Assembly: GCA_014621425.1 (NCBI GenBank)
Contig: JAANBB010000055.1
Span: 89,382 to 153,381, forward strand
Source of the DNA: Cylindrodendrum hubeiense
Taxonomy: Eukaryota > Ascomycota > Sordariomycetes > Hypocreales > Nectriaceae
Length of the DNA stretch: 64,000 nt
Direction of reading: 5' to 3'
The position numbers were made by a program, and so were the translations under genes. The notes under the pieces were generated by a model. That model saw only the letters and a program-made list of their open reading frames with translations, was not told where the DNA came from and did not search any database. This document shows, in pieces, positions 33,861 to 44,565 of the stretch (positions within the stretch are counted from its first letter, which is position 1; each line of letters opens with the position of its first letter).

Positions 33861-36468
33861 TCCGTATAAGCCAGCAGCTTCTATTCAAGCCCAATCTCTT
33901 CCAAAATTGAACCCTAGTATCTTTTATTATCAATCTTACTATACCTCCAATTTCAGCTAAATCCCATATAGCTGTGGCTTGTGTAGCCTGTGTGTATCTG
34001 GCTGGCGATATAGTTATACGTATAACTCGTGAGAACCCCGCATTACCTTGCAAGATGACTATCACGGAAATCACTGCTTAATACCAAGCCAGGGCCTCTA
34101 TTATAAAGAAATATATATCTTTATTAAGAGCAGGAAAAGCTCTTCCTTCTAATCATAAAGGCGATTATCCGCTGGCTCTTATAATAGTAGAGGAGTGAGC
34201 TTTAATTACATTTATTAGAATTATGGAAAAGAGTGTATTTACTATTATAGAGCTTATTATCCGCAATTATACTAGTTTCTTATAAAAATATTATATTAAA
34301 TATTCTAAGACTGTGATTTTAAAGTCTTAGGTATATCACTTTAAAAAGCATTATCTAGAGCTATAGTATAAGACCCTAAAAATTAAGGAAATTATCTATA
34401 TTAGTATTAAGCTTAATCTTCCGAGACTAGAAGACTAATTTAAGGAATTTAAAGCTATTATAATAGGGAAGCTAATTAAGAAGGTTAACTTCTAGAATTT
34501 TAATAAGATATCTCTTTAAATTAGATAAGTTAATAGTAGCTTTAAGATCTTTTTAATCTAAATAAAGGAAAATATCTAGTCTATAGTCTTCTAATTAGAG
34601 AATAAAGACTCTCTTTTCTCTATAAATATGATTAATATAATTAGAATGTTAATATCTTTATTTCTTATCCTAATAGTAAAGGTATTATTAGAGGAATATA
34701 TTATAGTTAATATTAATAAACAGGTAGTCTTAATATATATATCTTCTAGCTTTAATAATACCTAATAAATCTGATAATAGCTATAATACTTTAATTATTA
34801 TTTATTTACTTATAATAATAATTTTAATAATTTCTCTATTAAGATCTAATTTAATTATAGTCTTAATCTTATAAGGAGACTTAAAATCAAGTTTTAGTAT
34901 TTTCTATCTCTTAGATAACTAGGAAAATAGATCCTATTTATTGATTATTTCTAATAGATAGGTTTTCTACTTATAAAGATCCTGATTTTATCTAGTATTA
35001 TTATATATTTAATATTATCCCTTTCTATCTTCCTTCTTATATAAATTATCTTCTTTAATCTCTTAATATTAGAGTTTATTAGTATCTTAAAAGAGAATAA
35101 TAGTATATTCTTAATAACTTCCTCATTACTAGTAGTATATAGATATTCTAATATAACTTCCTCAATTAATAGAACTGGCTATATAAAGTAACATTTAAAA
35201 TATATTATATTTACATTAGATTTAAAAAGGCCAGTCTTATACTCTTTAACCTGGAGCTTATCTTAGGACCCCTATATAAGACTATAAGGGATAAAAAAGA
35301 GTTATTATTTTTTAAGTAATTATAAAGAGATATTATTATACCTTAAAAAGCTAAAAAAGACCTATATTTAATTTAAGATAAATTATATATCTTAAATAAC
35401 CTAATAAGAATAATTATCTTATATATTAAGACTATCTTAGATCTTTCTATTATAATATAATTATTATATAAAAAGATTATTTAACTTTAAAAGGAATAGA
35501 TTATATAAAAAGGCTAATATATATATATATAATATTAAATTCAAATTAATAATAGGGCTTATATTATTAACTAGTTATATTATAAGATTAATAATCACAG
35601 TTATAAAGATCAGAAATACTATTACTAGGAAGGAAAAGTGACTATAAGCAGAGCTTTTCTATAATATCTATGAAAATAAAACTATTAAGATAGTTAGGGA
35701 AGCCGGGCTCTCTTAGCCCCACCCTCGGGGCCGGCTAGCAGTTACTGTAAAGGCAGCCTGGCTTATAGAGGAAGAGGCTCAGCTACAGGAAATATAGAAT
35801 AGAAACTAGCTTCTAGAAGAGATTGAGACTATTAAGTAATTATTATAGTCTTAGACTAATATTAATAATCAGAGATAGTCTTTTCTATTTGTAATATAGC
35901 CGCTTTTAACCCTTCTAGCTATCCCTAAAGTGATTATTTAGAAAGACTTAAAGGAAGCTAGATTAACTAATTAGGCTAATAAGGCTAAAAGCCCTAATAC
36001 TATTATTAGTGATTTTATCTTAATAGTCTCGTTAATTGAACTACTTCCTTTATCTTAAGATAGAGGATCAGATAGTGATAATATTAAGATCACTATATCT
36101 ATATAGATTAAGATTATAATATAATATATTTTAAATATTCAAAATAGACTATTTATAGATAAAATAGCTAAGGAAAATAAGGCTTAGATACAGGCTATTA
36201 ATTATAGAGGATTTGATTATAATCAGGTATCTAATTATTATTCAGATAATAGTGAAGATAAGCTAGAAATCACTATTAATAATACTCAAATTGCTATACT
36301 GAAGTTACAGTACTAGATATAGGGTCTTAATATATTAATTTATTATAATCCTATTCCTTAATAAAAATATCTCATATTCAAGGATATAATTATTTAGATT
36401 AATAGTTTTATAATAATATTTTTCTTATTAATTTAGGACCTCTTTTATTATAGCCCTATATAGCTAAA

Positions 36469-36571
36469 GTTAAAAAAGGCAGTTACATAACCGACGCAGT
36501 TACGGGTTACGATACCACCTCTCTAAGGGAGAGGTGGGGGCCTAATGGCCACGCTTAGTCAACCCACCGAG
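36469..36571 (-). repeat. Right terminal inverted repeat of the transposon
   Basis: The reverse complement matches the left end: outer block CTCGGTGGGTTGACTAAGC and inner block GGTATCGTAACCC, CGGTTATGTAACTGCC. Several differences are C/T or G/A, as expected of RIP or age. Its own CCTCTCTAAGGGAGAGG hairpin corresponds to the one in the left copy. Confidence 0.85.
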
Positions 36572-37235
36572 TAACCGCTTTTAGAAAGTTTATCTAGATC
36601 TGGGATATGGATTTGTGGTCTAGAACACCAGTAGTCATTTTGACTATCCAATGAGGCAGAATGGCGTAGGAAGTAATTCAGAACGTACTCTCAACGCGAA
36701 CTGAAGCTTATTAGCTGGTATCTTTCTTGAATCTTCCTAATGTTGCATGGGAAAATGGGAACATCACATGAAGGGGTGATGGATCATCAACAATTTCTTT
36801 TCCATGTAAAAATGATCTTGGATTTTGCCCACAGACGATGATAACACACAATAGACTGCGATTGAGGCATCCGGATTAGCGATTTGAGTTTGAGCGAACC
36901 TCTGGTCTCTGGCCACAATACCAACCTTATTCTATGGTATATTACATTACATGAGTTTTTAATTACCCGCCTCAGCCCTTAGGCCAGTCAAGTTAACGGC
37001 CTGACAACGAAATCTAACTCTAACATCATAGCTAGGCCTATTTTTATTGAATGGTGGCTTGCTTTCACATGTCGGATTAAGCGCAGCCCCCGTCAGTACA
37101 TATTATCTACTGAAGCACAACTTTCCTCCTCACAGCCAGAAGCGTCATCGTCAGACTCGACCGACTTTTTATCTCTAATTCTCCTTATTTCATGTGTACC
37201 ATCTTTTTGAGAGAACACTTACTCTCATCTCCGCC
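36572..37235. other. Intergenic region between transposon and permease
   Basis: The TA at 36572-36573 is the right target-site copy. The remaining 660 bp carry the permease promoter; C/T-rich leader sequence precedes the ATG at 37236. No gene seen. Confidence 0.5.
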
Positions 37236-38885
37236 ATGCCTTCATTCAGCTCCGACACAGAAAAGCCAAAAGTGTCTACGAGTATCCAACATATCGTGAC
37301 AGCAGATTCTAGCGTCGTGGAGAGAGAGCAGGACAGCAATGGCCCACGCCAGACTACCCACCGAGGACTTAAGTCCAGACATGCGCAAATGATTGCCATA
37401 GGTGGCACCATTGGAACAGCGCTCTTCGTCAGTATTGGGCGAGGGCTGCACATGGGCGGCCCTGTCTTCACCTGGGTGGCGTATCTGCTCTTCAGCGGTA
37501 TCGTCTTCGGGATCATCACCGCTACCACAGAGATGAGCTCATATCTCCCAGTCCCTGGATCCTCCATTGCGTACTACGCAAATAGATTCTACTCTCCCAG
37601 CCTTGGATTTGCTCTCGGGTGGATGTATTGGTATACTTTCATGCTGGCAGTTCCTCTAGAAATTACAGCGGCGGCGATTGTTGTTGAATATTGGGATACC
37701 CCAGTTCCTCTTGCAGCTTGGATCACTATATTTCTTGTAGTTGTTGTTGCCCTGAATTGCTTCCCAGTCAAATACTACGGCGAAGTGGAGTTTTGGTTCG
37801 CCTCCATCAAGGTTTTCGGCATCATCGGCCTTCTGATCATGGCCGTGATTCTCATTTTCGGAGGAGGGCCGAATCATGACATGTTGGGCTTTCGCTACTG
37901 GAGAGAGGACCCTGTCCATGAATGGATTGTCGCTGGGGATGGCGGCAGGCTTTCTGGCTTTGTCGCAACCGTCGCCTGGTCCGTCGGGCCATTTGCCTTC
38001 GCACCTGAACTGTTGGTTATTTGCGGAGGAGAAATGGCCAACCCGAGACAAAATTTGCCAACTGCAGGTCGTCGCTATTTCTACCGACTCATTTTATTTT
38101 ATATACTTGGGTCGCTAGCCATAAGCATGATCTGCGATTCAAATAGCCCTCGTTTGCTTGGTGGAGGCTCAGGAGCGGCAGCTTCGCCCTGGGCTATCGC
38201 TGCAAAAGAGGCCGGCATCAAAGGACTCGACTCAGTGATCAACGCTGTCATTCTCACATCTGCATGGTCTTCAGGCAACGCCTACCTTTATCTGGCTACT
38301 CGAAGTCTGTATTCCCTAGCTGTCTCTGGCAATGCTCCGAAAATCTTTGCTCAGTGCACCAGATCCGGAGTTCCGCATTATGCGATGGTATTGAACATTG
38401 CCTTCTGTTTCCTGGCCTACATGAACATCAAAAGCAGCACATCGGATGTTTTTTATTGGTTTCTCACTCTGGGGAACACCAGCGCGTTTCAGAGCTGGAT
38501 CGCTATCTGTGTTCTATACCTCCAGTTCCGCAAAGCTGTTGCAGCTCAGGGGATTGACGAACTCCCATATCGATCTCGCTTTCAACCTTACTTAGTTTGG
38601 GTGTCAGGATCTATCTTATCAGTATTGCTCCTGGTTAGTGGCTTCGGCAACTTCATCCCCGGCAACTTCAACATCTCCAATTTCCTGGTTGCATACATTG
38701 GCATTCCCATCTTCATCGCCCTCTACCTCGGCCACCGATTTACGCTTGGTCGATCTGATCCCTGGGTTATGCGCCCAGGGGATGTGGATCTGATATCCGG
38801 CTTAGCGGAGATTATTGCAGCAGAGACTATGCCTACGAAAGGGCACGAAAGGTGGTACATGCTGTGGAAACGCGTATTTGCCTAG
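37236..38885 (+). CDS. Amino-acid permease (fungal YAT/AAP family)
   Basis: 549 residues, one exon. The ATG at 37236 has a strong context (CCGCCATGCC); an earlier in-frame GTG is not a likely start. A polar, Ser/Glu-rich N-terminus of about 45 residues precedes about 12 membrane segments. Hallmarks are RHAQMIAIGGTIGTALFV at the first segment, then GPVFTWVAYLLFSG and EMSSYLPVPGS, and later WSSGNAYLYLATRSLYSLA. These match the YAT family of proton-coupled plasma-membrane amino-acid importers. Which amino acids it carries cannot be told. The C-terminus is short and polar (MPTKGHERWYMLWKRVFA). Confidence 0.93.
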   Translation: MPSFSSDTEKPKVSTSIQHIVTADSSVVEREQDSNGPRQTTHRGLKSRHAQMIAIGGTIGTALFVSIGRGLHMGGPVFTWVAYLLFSGIVFGIITATTEMSSYLPVPGSSIAYYANRFYSPSLGFALGWMYWYTFMLAVPLEITAAAIVVEYWDTPVPLAAWITIFLVVVVALNCFPVKYYGEVEFWFASIKVFGIIGLLIMAVILIFGGGPNHDMLGFRYWREDPVHEWIVAGDGGRLSGFVATVAWSVGPFAFAPELLVICGGEMANPRQNLPTAGRRYFYRLILFYILGSLAISMICDSNSPRLLGGGSGAAASPWAIAAKEAGIKGLDSVINAVILTSAWSSGNAYLYLATRSLYSLAVSGNAPKIFAQCTRSGVPHYAMVLNIAFCFLAYMNIKSSTSDVFYWFLTLGNTSAFQSWIAICVLYLQFRKAVAAQGIDELPYRSRFQPYLVWVSGSILSVLLLVSGFGNFIPGNFNISNFLVAYIGIPIFIALYLGHRFTLGRSDPWVMRPGDVDLISGLAEIIAAETMPTKGHERWYMLWKRVFA

Positions 38886-39561
38886 GGTATCGTCAGTACA
38901 GGATCACTACTGGCTTCATGTTCAAGTAACGCGCCTCATTCCTTCTTAAGTACAGTATGTTCAGTCGTAATGAATGGAACAACATAGGGTACTTGAGGCA
39001 TTCTTGTGTGACGGTAGGCCCTTCGGTTAGTTGAAATGGCACTTATTACTGAGAAAGCACTGAAATTCGTGCCGAATGACTTTTGAAGGTCATCATCTAA
39101 TGCAATACTATGTCCCCAACATCTCAAATCGTGAGTCACCAGCAGTCGGTGTAAACCCTTAATCGCGTCAGCTGCAAGCCTATGACGTCCCCCTGCGAAA
39201 GGGCTGCAATTTTGTGATGCAGGCTCACTGATGCAGATGTACTTGGTGTGATAAAATAATGTGCAGTGCTACAGGGTACTAGGCGGATCAACCTGCCAAT
39301 AACGAGAGAGCCACTTACTCAACCTGCATGTAAGCGGCCACAGTGACATATCTCATGTTTGATTAGTCGAGTTTTTAAGCCACAATTGACTTTGCTCTTG
39401 GGGCTGAACCTGGATTACCCCTCCTTGAGTGATATTAAAATCGAGTTACCCCTGGATCGTCCGTATGCTTTAAGCAATCTTGTAGTCAATATATTTCTTC
39501 TTCAAGTATCCACAAGGCAAGCTAGACAGACGGCACTGAAGGAAGTCTCATCGGCAGAACC
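38886..39561. other. Intergenic region
   Basis: It holds the 3' region of the permease and the promoter of the next gene. The open frame starting at 39359 overlaps the real gene in another frame and has no domain. Confidence 0.45.
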
Positions 39562-40335
39562 ATGGATACGACAGGCAATAGCAGTGTCTGCCCTGCTTGT
39601 ATCTGCCCTGATTGCTCCGACAGCCCACTCTCGACGACCGCGAACGTTTTCGGCATACTCACTTTTGCAGCAGCCATTCTTTTGGCCTTCATTACCAACC
39701 TCAATGGATTACGATCGTTCCATGAAGAGTCCGAGCAACTGAGACAACGATTTCACAACTGCTACGTCGAGCTTGACATTCTTCACAACCGCCTTATGAG
39801 CATCAGGATATCTGAGAACTCAATCGAGCACAGATTATTGTCGAAACGCGCTTGGGAGACAGAGCATAGATTGATTGAAACAAAGGCCAAGGCAGAGCAC
39901 TTAATTTCTTATCTTGAGAAACTCAACCGCTATGCCAAAGTCAAAGTAAGCTTCGGAAAAAAAGCGGCGTATCTGATTCAGAGAGATACCATTATTGTGA
40001 AGCTCGAAGAAGTGGAGAAGGCGTTGAAAGAAAGCAGGGAAACGATTGCAGAACTGCGTGCCGAGTGAGTGTCCATATGCCTATTACCCTCAGCGGCTCT
40101 GACTAGAGTGAATACAAATAGCGTGCCCTCTGATACCGAACTCGTCACCGTGGACCTACTAAAGAATTTTATGGGCTTGTTAGAAAGCATTCGCCAGTCC
40201 ACACATGAGCACTTGCTGAGTATTCAAGGTCCACTAGAACTACTAATGGCCCGAATTCAGAATTCCGAGTCATTGCAAAGCCGAGATAAGCCAGACGAGA
40301 GGGACCACAGTGAAAGGGATGCGGTGGGTAGCTAG
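39562..40335 (+). CDS. Small single-pass membrane protein with long coiled coil
   Basis: Exons 39562-40064 and 40122-40335 (57-nt intron, GTGAGT donor, CTGAC-like branch, phase 2); 238 residues. The N-terminus is Cys-rich (CPACICPDC). It is followed by one hydrophobic segment (about residues 30-48, FGILTFAAAILLAFITNL), then about 120 residues of heptad-rich, charged helix (about 50-170) and a polar tail. This suggests a membrane-anchored coiled-coil protein with the helix in the cytosol. I do not recognise the family. The next gene on the right is convergent, about 240 bp away. Confidence 0.75.
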
Positions 40336-40571
40336 AAACCCAGGTCTTTGATGACGAACATGCTCAACGGAAACGATTGGGGGTGTTTTATACGTCGTAA
40401 AATTAGCAAGACTTTGGTCGCATTAAGAATCCAGTACTATTCCATCGTTTTAATACGACGGGATATTTTACTAAAAATAGCCGAATAACAGTCGTCGTCT
40501 CTAGTCATGCCGTTTATTCTCTGGAGCGGGCCTCCCCTTATATACAAAGTTTAGTCGCTGCGGGAGTTTCT

Positions 40572-42104
40572 TCATTCCAAAAACACCTTCTCAATCCACC
40601 GTCGATAATCAGTTGCGACCCAATCTCCAATTTTCCGTACTACAGCAACAAGCGTGTACAGCCCTAATAAGGTCCTGGTATCCCCGAGCGCAAGCTCCCC
40701 CACGATCTCAATCCTGTCTCGCCGCCAGCACGCAAATGACAACCTCCAGTCATGGCCCACGATATGCAAGAGTGGCAGTGTTATGATGCCATGCTGGGCA
40801 ACTCCATCTGGAACTAGCTTGAGTATTCGCTGGTACCAAGCAGCGGTCCAGACAGAAAGTTGCAGCTGCCCTCCTTGCTGCGCTGTCGACGTCTTGGTCT
40901 CGATATTGCATGCAATAGGAGCGAATTGTAACGGGGGATAACCAGTCTGATTAACGGACTGTGCATCCGGAGGTTGAGCCCAGACTCGGTTGGCAATCGC
41001 AGACATCAGACTGGCGTCGGTTGATGATGCGCTATCATCACCCTCGAGTTGACGGGGCTTCCCCTCATTCAGCCAGAGAGTAAAGCAGAAATCGACCATC
41101 TTATTCTCGATGACTCTTCCCCCCCCTCGTCCACTTGTCGCAGGAGAGAATGGTGCCATGATCTTTGCCGTGAGCGCAGGTTCGGCTTGGACAGTGGCGT
41201 GTCCAGCAAGTGCATGTTCGAACAGCGGTTGATGCACTAGCATATTCCAAGTTACCTCTGCGCAGGCACGAATTTCACAATTCTTGGACTTGTTTCCAAT
41301 GTCGCGCAAGAGGTCGAGCTCATGGAGGGATATATCGAGCGGTGATTGTGGTTTGTGGGAGCGAGGGTAAGTGGTCTCGTCTTCAGGTGTTTCGTGATGT
41401 GCAGCAGGAGACTTCTGGGCATTTCGGAACCAGTCGTCTTTCCTCGCTGCCCGGGGAATAATTGCTTCCACATCTTTGCGAATCTCGGAGGGAATAACCT
41501 CCAAATGGTCCATTGTAATTTCCTCAATACTCCTGAACAGATCCTTCACATCTCCGGGCAGCATCTGCACAGCATCATCCCCCATGGGCGTATAGATCAC
41601 CGGCAAGTCCAATGCCCAGAGACTATTGGCGGATTTGACGGGGCTCTTTGTGCGACCGCTTCTGGCCTGCGACCTCTCAGATCCTGCTACAGATGGCGAC
41701 TGGTTCGAGCTCCCCGACACGAGCGAAGGGGATTGTGATGGGGTGATGCTTGGGACGCTGAAGCCGCGGAACGGTATCGGTGGCGCATTTGTATTTGGCA
41801 GTCGTTGACTGACATTTGATCGGGGCGTCTGGTCATCATTGCCTTCCAACCAGCCAATCTCTCCATTATTGCCATCTTCGGATTCGAATCGCTGCCATTT
41901 CGTCGGTGATGCGGGGCGCCTTCGGCTCTGGCCGCTAAGTGTGGATGGGGGAGGAGTCGTCATTGAATGTCGATATTCGAATTTGGCGGCTCGTTTCTTC
42001 GGCGTCGCATTCGATGGTTGCTCAAAGGTCTGGACGAACTCGAAATTTTGAGTGATGGCGTCTAGCCACTCCTCGATGAAAGGAGAGACAGAGAGACCAG
42101 TCAT
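40572..42104 (-). CDS. PD-(D/E)XK nuclease-like fungal protein
   Basis: 510 residues, one exon. Residues 1 to about 170 are low complexity (Ser/Pro/Arg/Gln). The ordered C-terminal part (about 185-510) resembles the fungal PD-(D/E)XK nuclease-like domain: an acidic VDFCFTLWLNEG strand, then the core E402-T-K404 in ACNIETKTS, followed by LQLSVWTAAWYQRI. By family knowledge this fold is a metal-dependent nuclease core, but most fungal members are uncharacterised and may not cut DNA. The gene is common in accessory regions. It is divergent from the aminotransferase, and the motif array lies between their starts. Confidence 0.8.
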   Translation of the reverse strand: MTGLSVSPFIEEWLDAITQNFEFVQTFEQPSNATPKKRAAKFEYRHSMTTPPPSTLSGQSRRRPASPTKWQRFESEDGNNGEIGWLEGNDDQTPRSNVSQRLPNTNAPPIPFRGFSVPSITPSQSPSLVSGSSNQSPSVAGSERSQARSGRTKSPVKSANSLWALDLPVIYTPMGDDAVQMLPGDVKDLFRSIEEITMDHLEVIPSEIRKDVEAIIPRAARKDDWFRNAQKSPAAHHETPEDETTYPRSHKPQSPLDISLHELDLLRDIGNKSKNCEIRACAEVTWNMLVHQPLFEHALAGHATVQAEPALTAKIMAPFSPATSGRGGGRVIENKMVDFCFTLWLNEGKPRQLEGDDSASSTDASLMSAIANRVWAQPPDAQSVNQTGYPPLQFAPIACNIETKTSTAQQGGQLQLSVWTAAWYQRILKLVPDGVAQHGIITLPLLHIVGHDWRLSFACWRRDRIEIVGELALGDTRTLLGLYTLVAVVRKIGDWVATDYRRWIEKVFLE

Positions 42105-43287
42105 GGAGACAGCACTGCCGATGAGATTTGGGAAAGGCTGGCATCTGTCGGACGTTGTTGTACAGGTATCGATGGGGTTGATAGCACTCTTGATTTGTTG
42201 TTTCGCTCACGCACGGAGCTGGGCTGGTTGGCCGGGCAATGACGTCATCAGCACCACCCGCCCGTTGGGCTTCTAAGTTGCGACAGGCGAAAAATGCATG
42301 GAGATTGTATTGCAAATATTATTCACTACCTTATCACTTCAAATGATTTTTAATTCAAGAATTTGTCGTTGCTGCATTAATGTGCCTTCAAATTGTACAT
42401 CACTTTGACTGTCCCACTCCGTACAGTGCACCTGGGTCACGAATACGGTTTCGATCCAACCACGACCAGCAAATGGAGGGTACATTCAACTCCACCTAAT
42501 TTACACCCTCATACAAGTCCCCGCGATTCTCCAATTGACGAGAAGATAAGCGATTCTTTCTGCCTTGATTCTGCGGCTGCTCAAAGTCACCATCATGTTT
42601 CTCATCCTTGACGGGGTCATGTTATGGGGTGCGGTGCGCTGGCGGGGTTTGGTCTCCGCAAATTTCATTCAAGGCTTAGAGTGGTGATGGAGCCCCTGGA
42701 CCGTAGCTTAGCGGGATGATGATGGACTTTGGTCTCCGACCAACCCTCCAAACTCGCATGGCAAGGACCCCGACTTCGGCTTTGTCGTTCAACTTGACAC
42801 CAGTTTCACCAGTGGGCTTGGGTCTCCGTCTCTTGCAGTCCTAAATCCCTTTCGAGACGGGTGACACTGTTTTGTAGCTAATTACTGTGACTCGAATTAT
42901 GGCTTTGGGTCTCCGTCTTCAACAATACTGGATCGCCCTACAACTTACTAACCATGACTCCTCAAAGCATGGGGTTCGGTCTCCGTTGAACTTCGCGGAT
43001 AAATGATGCTGGAATAGCGAGCCTACACCGATATTCTACCGTTAAAATATGGAATTGGGTCTCCGCTCTAAATCGACTCATTAGCATTTTTGACAGGTTT
43101 TCCAAGCGCCGCGTGTACGACCGGGCCCTTCAACCCATGTCTCGGGATGCAAACGGCTGTTTAGTTTCATGGCAATACGAGACTAATCAAGCAGCAATCT
43201 ATAAGAGAGTCGAATGCCAGCCCCATGAGATCAAAAAGACAACTCTCCCACCCCATCCACACTTCCTTGCTACCCATTATCAACATC
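42105..43287. promoter_or_regulatory. Divergent intergenic region with six-copy motif array and TATA box
   Basis: This region separates the PD-(D/E)XK gene (-) from the aminotransferase (+). Its right half (42642-43065) carries six same-strand copies of a 17-bp motif, listed separately. A TATA box (TATAAG, 43200-43205) lies about 85 bp before the preferred start of the aminotransferase, placing the array upstream of its transcription start. Confidence 0.6.
42642..43065 (+). repeat. Six direct copies of RTGGNNTTNGGTCTCCG
   Basis: Copies start at 42642, 42722, 42812, 42899, 42969 and 43049, so the spacing is 80, 90, 87, 70 and 80 bp. The core GGTCTCCG is identical in all six and every copy is on the same strand. 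The first copy begins GCGG in place of RTGG. The DNA between copies is not similar, so this is not a simple tandem duplication. Read on the other strand the core is CGGAGACC, containing the CGG triplet used by Zn2Cys6 regulators. The array sits between the aminotransferase and PD-(D/E)XK genes, 2 kb from a zinc-cluster gene. Confidence 0.85.
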
Positions 43288-44565
43288 ATGGCTCCCATTA
43301 GTATCAACGACGTTGAAAGAGGAGTCTTACCCCCCGTCGCAAGCAGAGAAAAGAGCTACTTGCTAAAGCAAGCATCTTCGAATGCTAAATTCGACATCTT
43401 CCGTCGACTTGTACCCGTGGTAGCCGATGGGACAGTCACACACCTCAACGCCGGGTTCATGCCGCCATCAAACTTGGTCATCCACGAGGCAATCAGCCAA
43501 TTTTGTACGCAGTGGCTTCATCAATCCTCGCCCAAACTTCTATGGAGACAAATCGCGGGTGAAGCCCGTCTTTTGCTAGCACAATACATCAATGCCGATA
43601 CATCCTGTCTCGCTTTTACTCGGGACACAACGGAAGCAATGGGCTACTTCATGCATAGCCTCAAACTCCAGCCGGGCGAAAACGTCGTTATTCTCGACTG
43701 CGAACATCCTAACCAAGCTTATGGGTGGTTGTCTCTGCGATCTCTGGGCGTCGAGGTTCGACAAGTTCCAACAGAGTCAGAGAAGGACGGATTCGTCACA
43801 ACAGCAAACGCCAACACATTTGCCGCCTATGTTGACGATAAGACTCGCGCCATTGGCATCAGCTCCATCATGTTCCATAGTGGACAGTGGAACGATGTGA
43901 CAGATATTTGTGCCGCCTACCGACCGAGGGGAATCCATGTTCTCGCCGATCTGACCCAGCAAGTGGGCTTCACAGATGTTGACGTCCAGGCGCTGGGTGT
44001 ATCTGCAGCAGCATTCAGTCTGCACAAGGGACTCAATTGCCCGCTGGGGCTTGCAGCACTGTACGTCCATGAAGATTTCATCCGAGATCTAGACCCGACA
44101 CCGCCAATCGTTGGATATGGTTCTGTGAGCAACACATCTGAGGACTTCATGATTCCAAATGGTCCAATTGAGTTTCATCCATCCGCTCGCAGATATGAAC
44201 ACGCCAACATGAACCTAATGGCAGCATCGGCCGCAAGGGCATTTCTCCAGTTTTATCTTGACATCATGGGGCCTGAAGACGTCAAAGACCATCTTTATAG
44301 CCTTGGCGACGCATTGCGCGAAAAGTGCAAGCGACTGGGAGTAGTAATTCTTGGGCCTGCTGAGCATCGCAACCATTCACCGCATTTATACATCCTCAAA
44401 TTATATGGAGATGAATGGACGGAGCATTTCAAGCGAAATAACGTGGCCTTGACAGTTTTTCGATGGGGCGTGAGAGTATCTTTCGGGTTTTACAGCTCTC
44501 TGGACGACGTACAAAAATTGGCGGATGTTATTCAATCCGGATTTGCTGCGGGTCTCCCAAGCTAG
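43288..44565 (+). CDS. PLP-dependent class-V aminotransferase / epimerase-like enzyme
   Basis: 425 residues from the ATG at 43288 (context ATCATGGCT); an in-frame ATG at 43225 would add 21 residues, but lies only about 20 bp after the TATA box. The fold is aminotransferase class V, like isopenicillin-N epimerase, cysteine desulfurase and kynureninase relatives. Features: HLNAGFMPPSN near the start, TRDTTEAM (phosphate site), DCEHPNQAYGW, HVLADLTQQVGF (pyridine-ring Asp) and the Schiff-base lysine K247 in FSLHKGLNCPLG. The C-terminal domain ends in WGVRVSFGFY. No targeting signal. The reaction (racemisation, C-S or C-N cleavage) cannot be chosen from sequence. The six-copy motif array upstream and the zinc-cluster gene downstream suggest pathway-specific control (inference). 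Confidence 0.88.
   Translation: MAPISINDVERGVLPPVASREKSYLLKQASSNAKFDIFRRLVPVVADGTVTHLNAGFMPPSNLVIHEAISQFCTQWLHQSSPKLLWRQIAGEARLLLAQYINADTSCLAFTRDTTEAMGYFMHSLKLQPGENVVILDCEHPNQAYGWLSLRSLGVEVRQVPTESEKDGFVTTANANTFAAYVDDKTRAIGISSIMFHSGQWNDVTDICAAYRPRGIHVLADLTQQVGFTDVDVQALGVSAAAFSLHKGLNCPLGLAALYVHEDFIRDLDPTPPIVGYGSVSNTSEDFMIPNGPIEFHPSARRYEHANMNLMAASAARAFLQFYLDIMGPEDVKDHLYSLGDALREKCKRLGVVILGPAEHRNHSPHLYILKLYGDEWTEHFKRNNVALTVFRWGVRVSFGFYSSLDDVQKLADVIQSGFAAGLPS

Larger units (their letters stand above)
33736..36571. mobile_element. RIP-degraded TA-flanked DNA transposon (Tc1/mariner superfamily, Fot1/pogo-like)
   Basis: The element is 2836 bp, bounded on both sides by TA and by inverted ends reading CTCGGKGGGTTGACTAAGC. 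The ends stay G+C-rich, while the body (about 34080-36470) is extremely A+T-rich and filled with TAA/TAG in all frames. This is what C-to-T change at CpA sites (repeat-induced point mutation) produces. Remnants of a transposase can be followed on the + strand from about 34080: a segment similar to the helix-turn-helix region of Fot1/pogo transposases, interrupted by stops at former Gln/Trp codons. A small G+C-rich island at 35700-35756 survived, perhaps because it holds few CpA sites. The element cannot encode a transposase now. The TA target duplication, size and ends point to Tc1/mariner-Fot1; the exact family is not assigned. Confidence 0.82.

Noticed and set aside
34080..36470. Protein-coding gene inside the A+T-rich block
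   Set aside because: Stops occur every few codons in all frames; only transposase relics remain.
42642..43065. Motif array read as a peptide repeat (M-x-F/L-G-L-R), for example a RiPP precursor
   Set aside because: Copies fall in two frames, stops lie between most of them, no KR processing sites recur, and the GGT and CTC third bases never vary. A DNA motif fits better.
42642..43065. CRISPR-like array
   Set aside because: Repeats are only 17 bp and imperfect, spacers vary from 53 to 73 bp, there are no cas genes, and the organism is a fungus.
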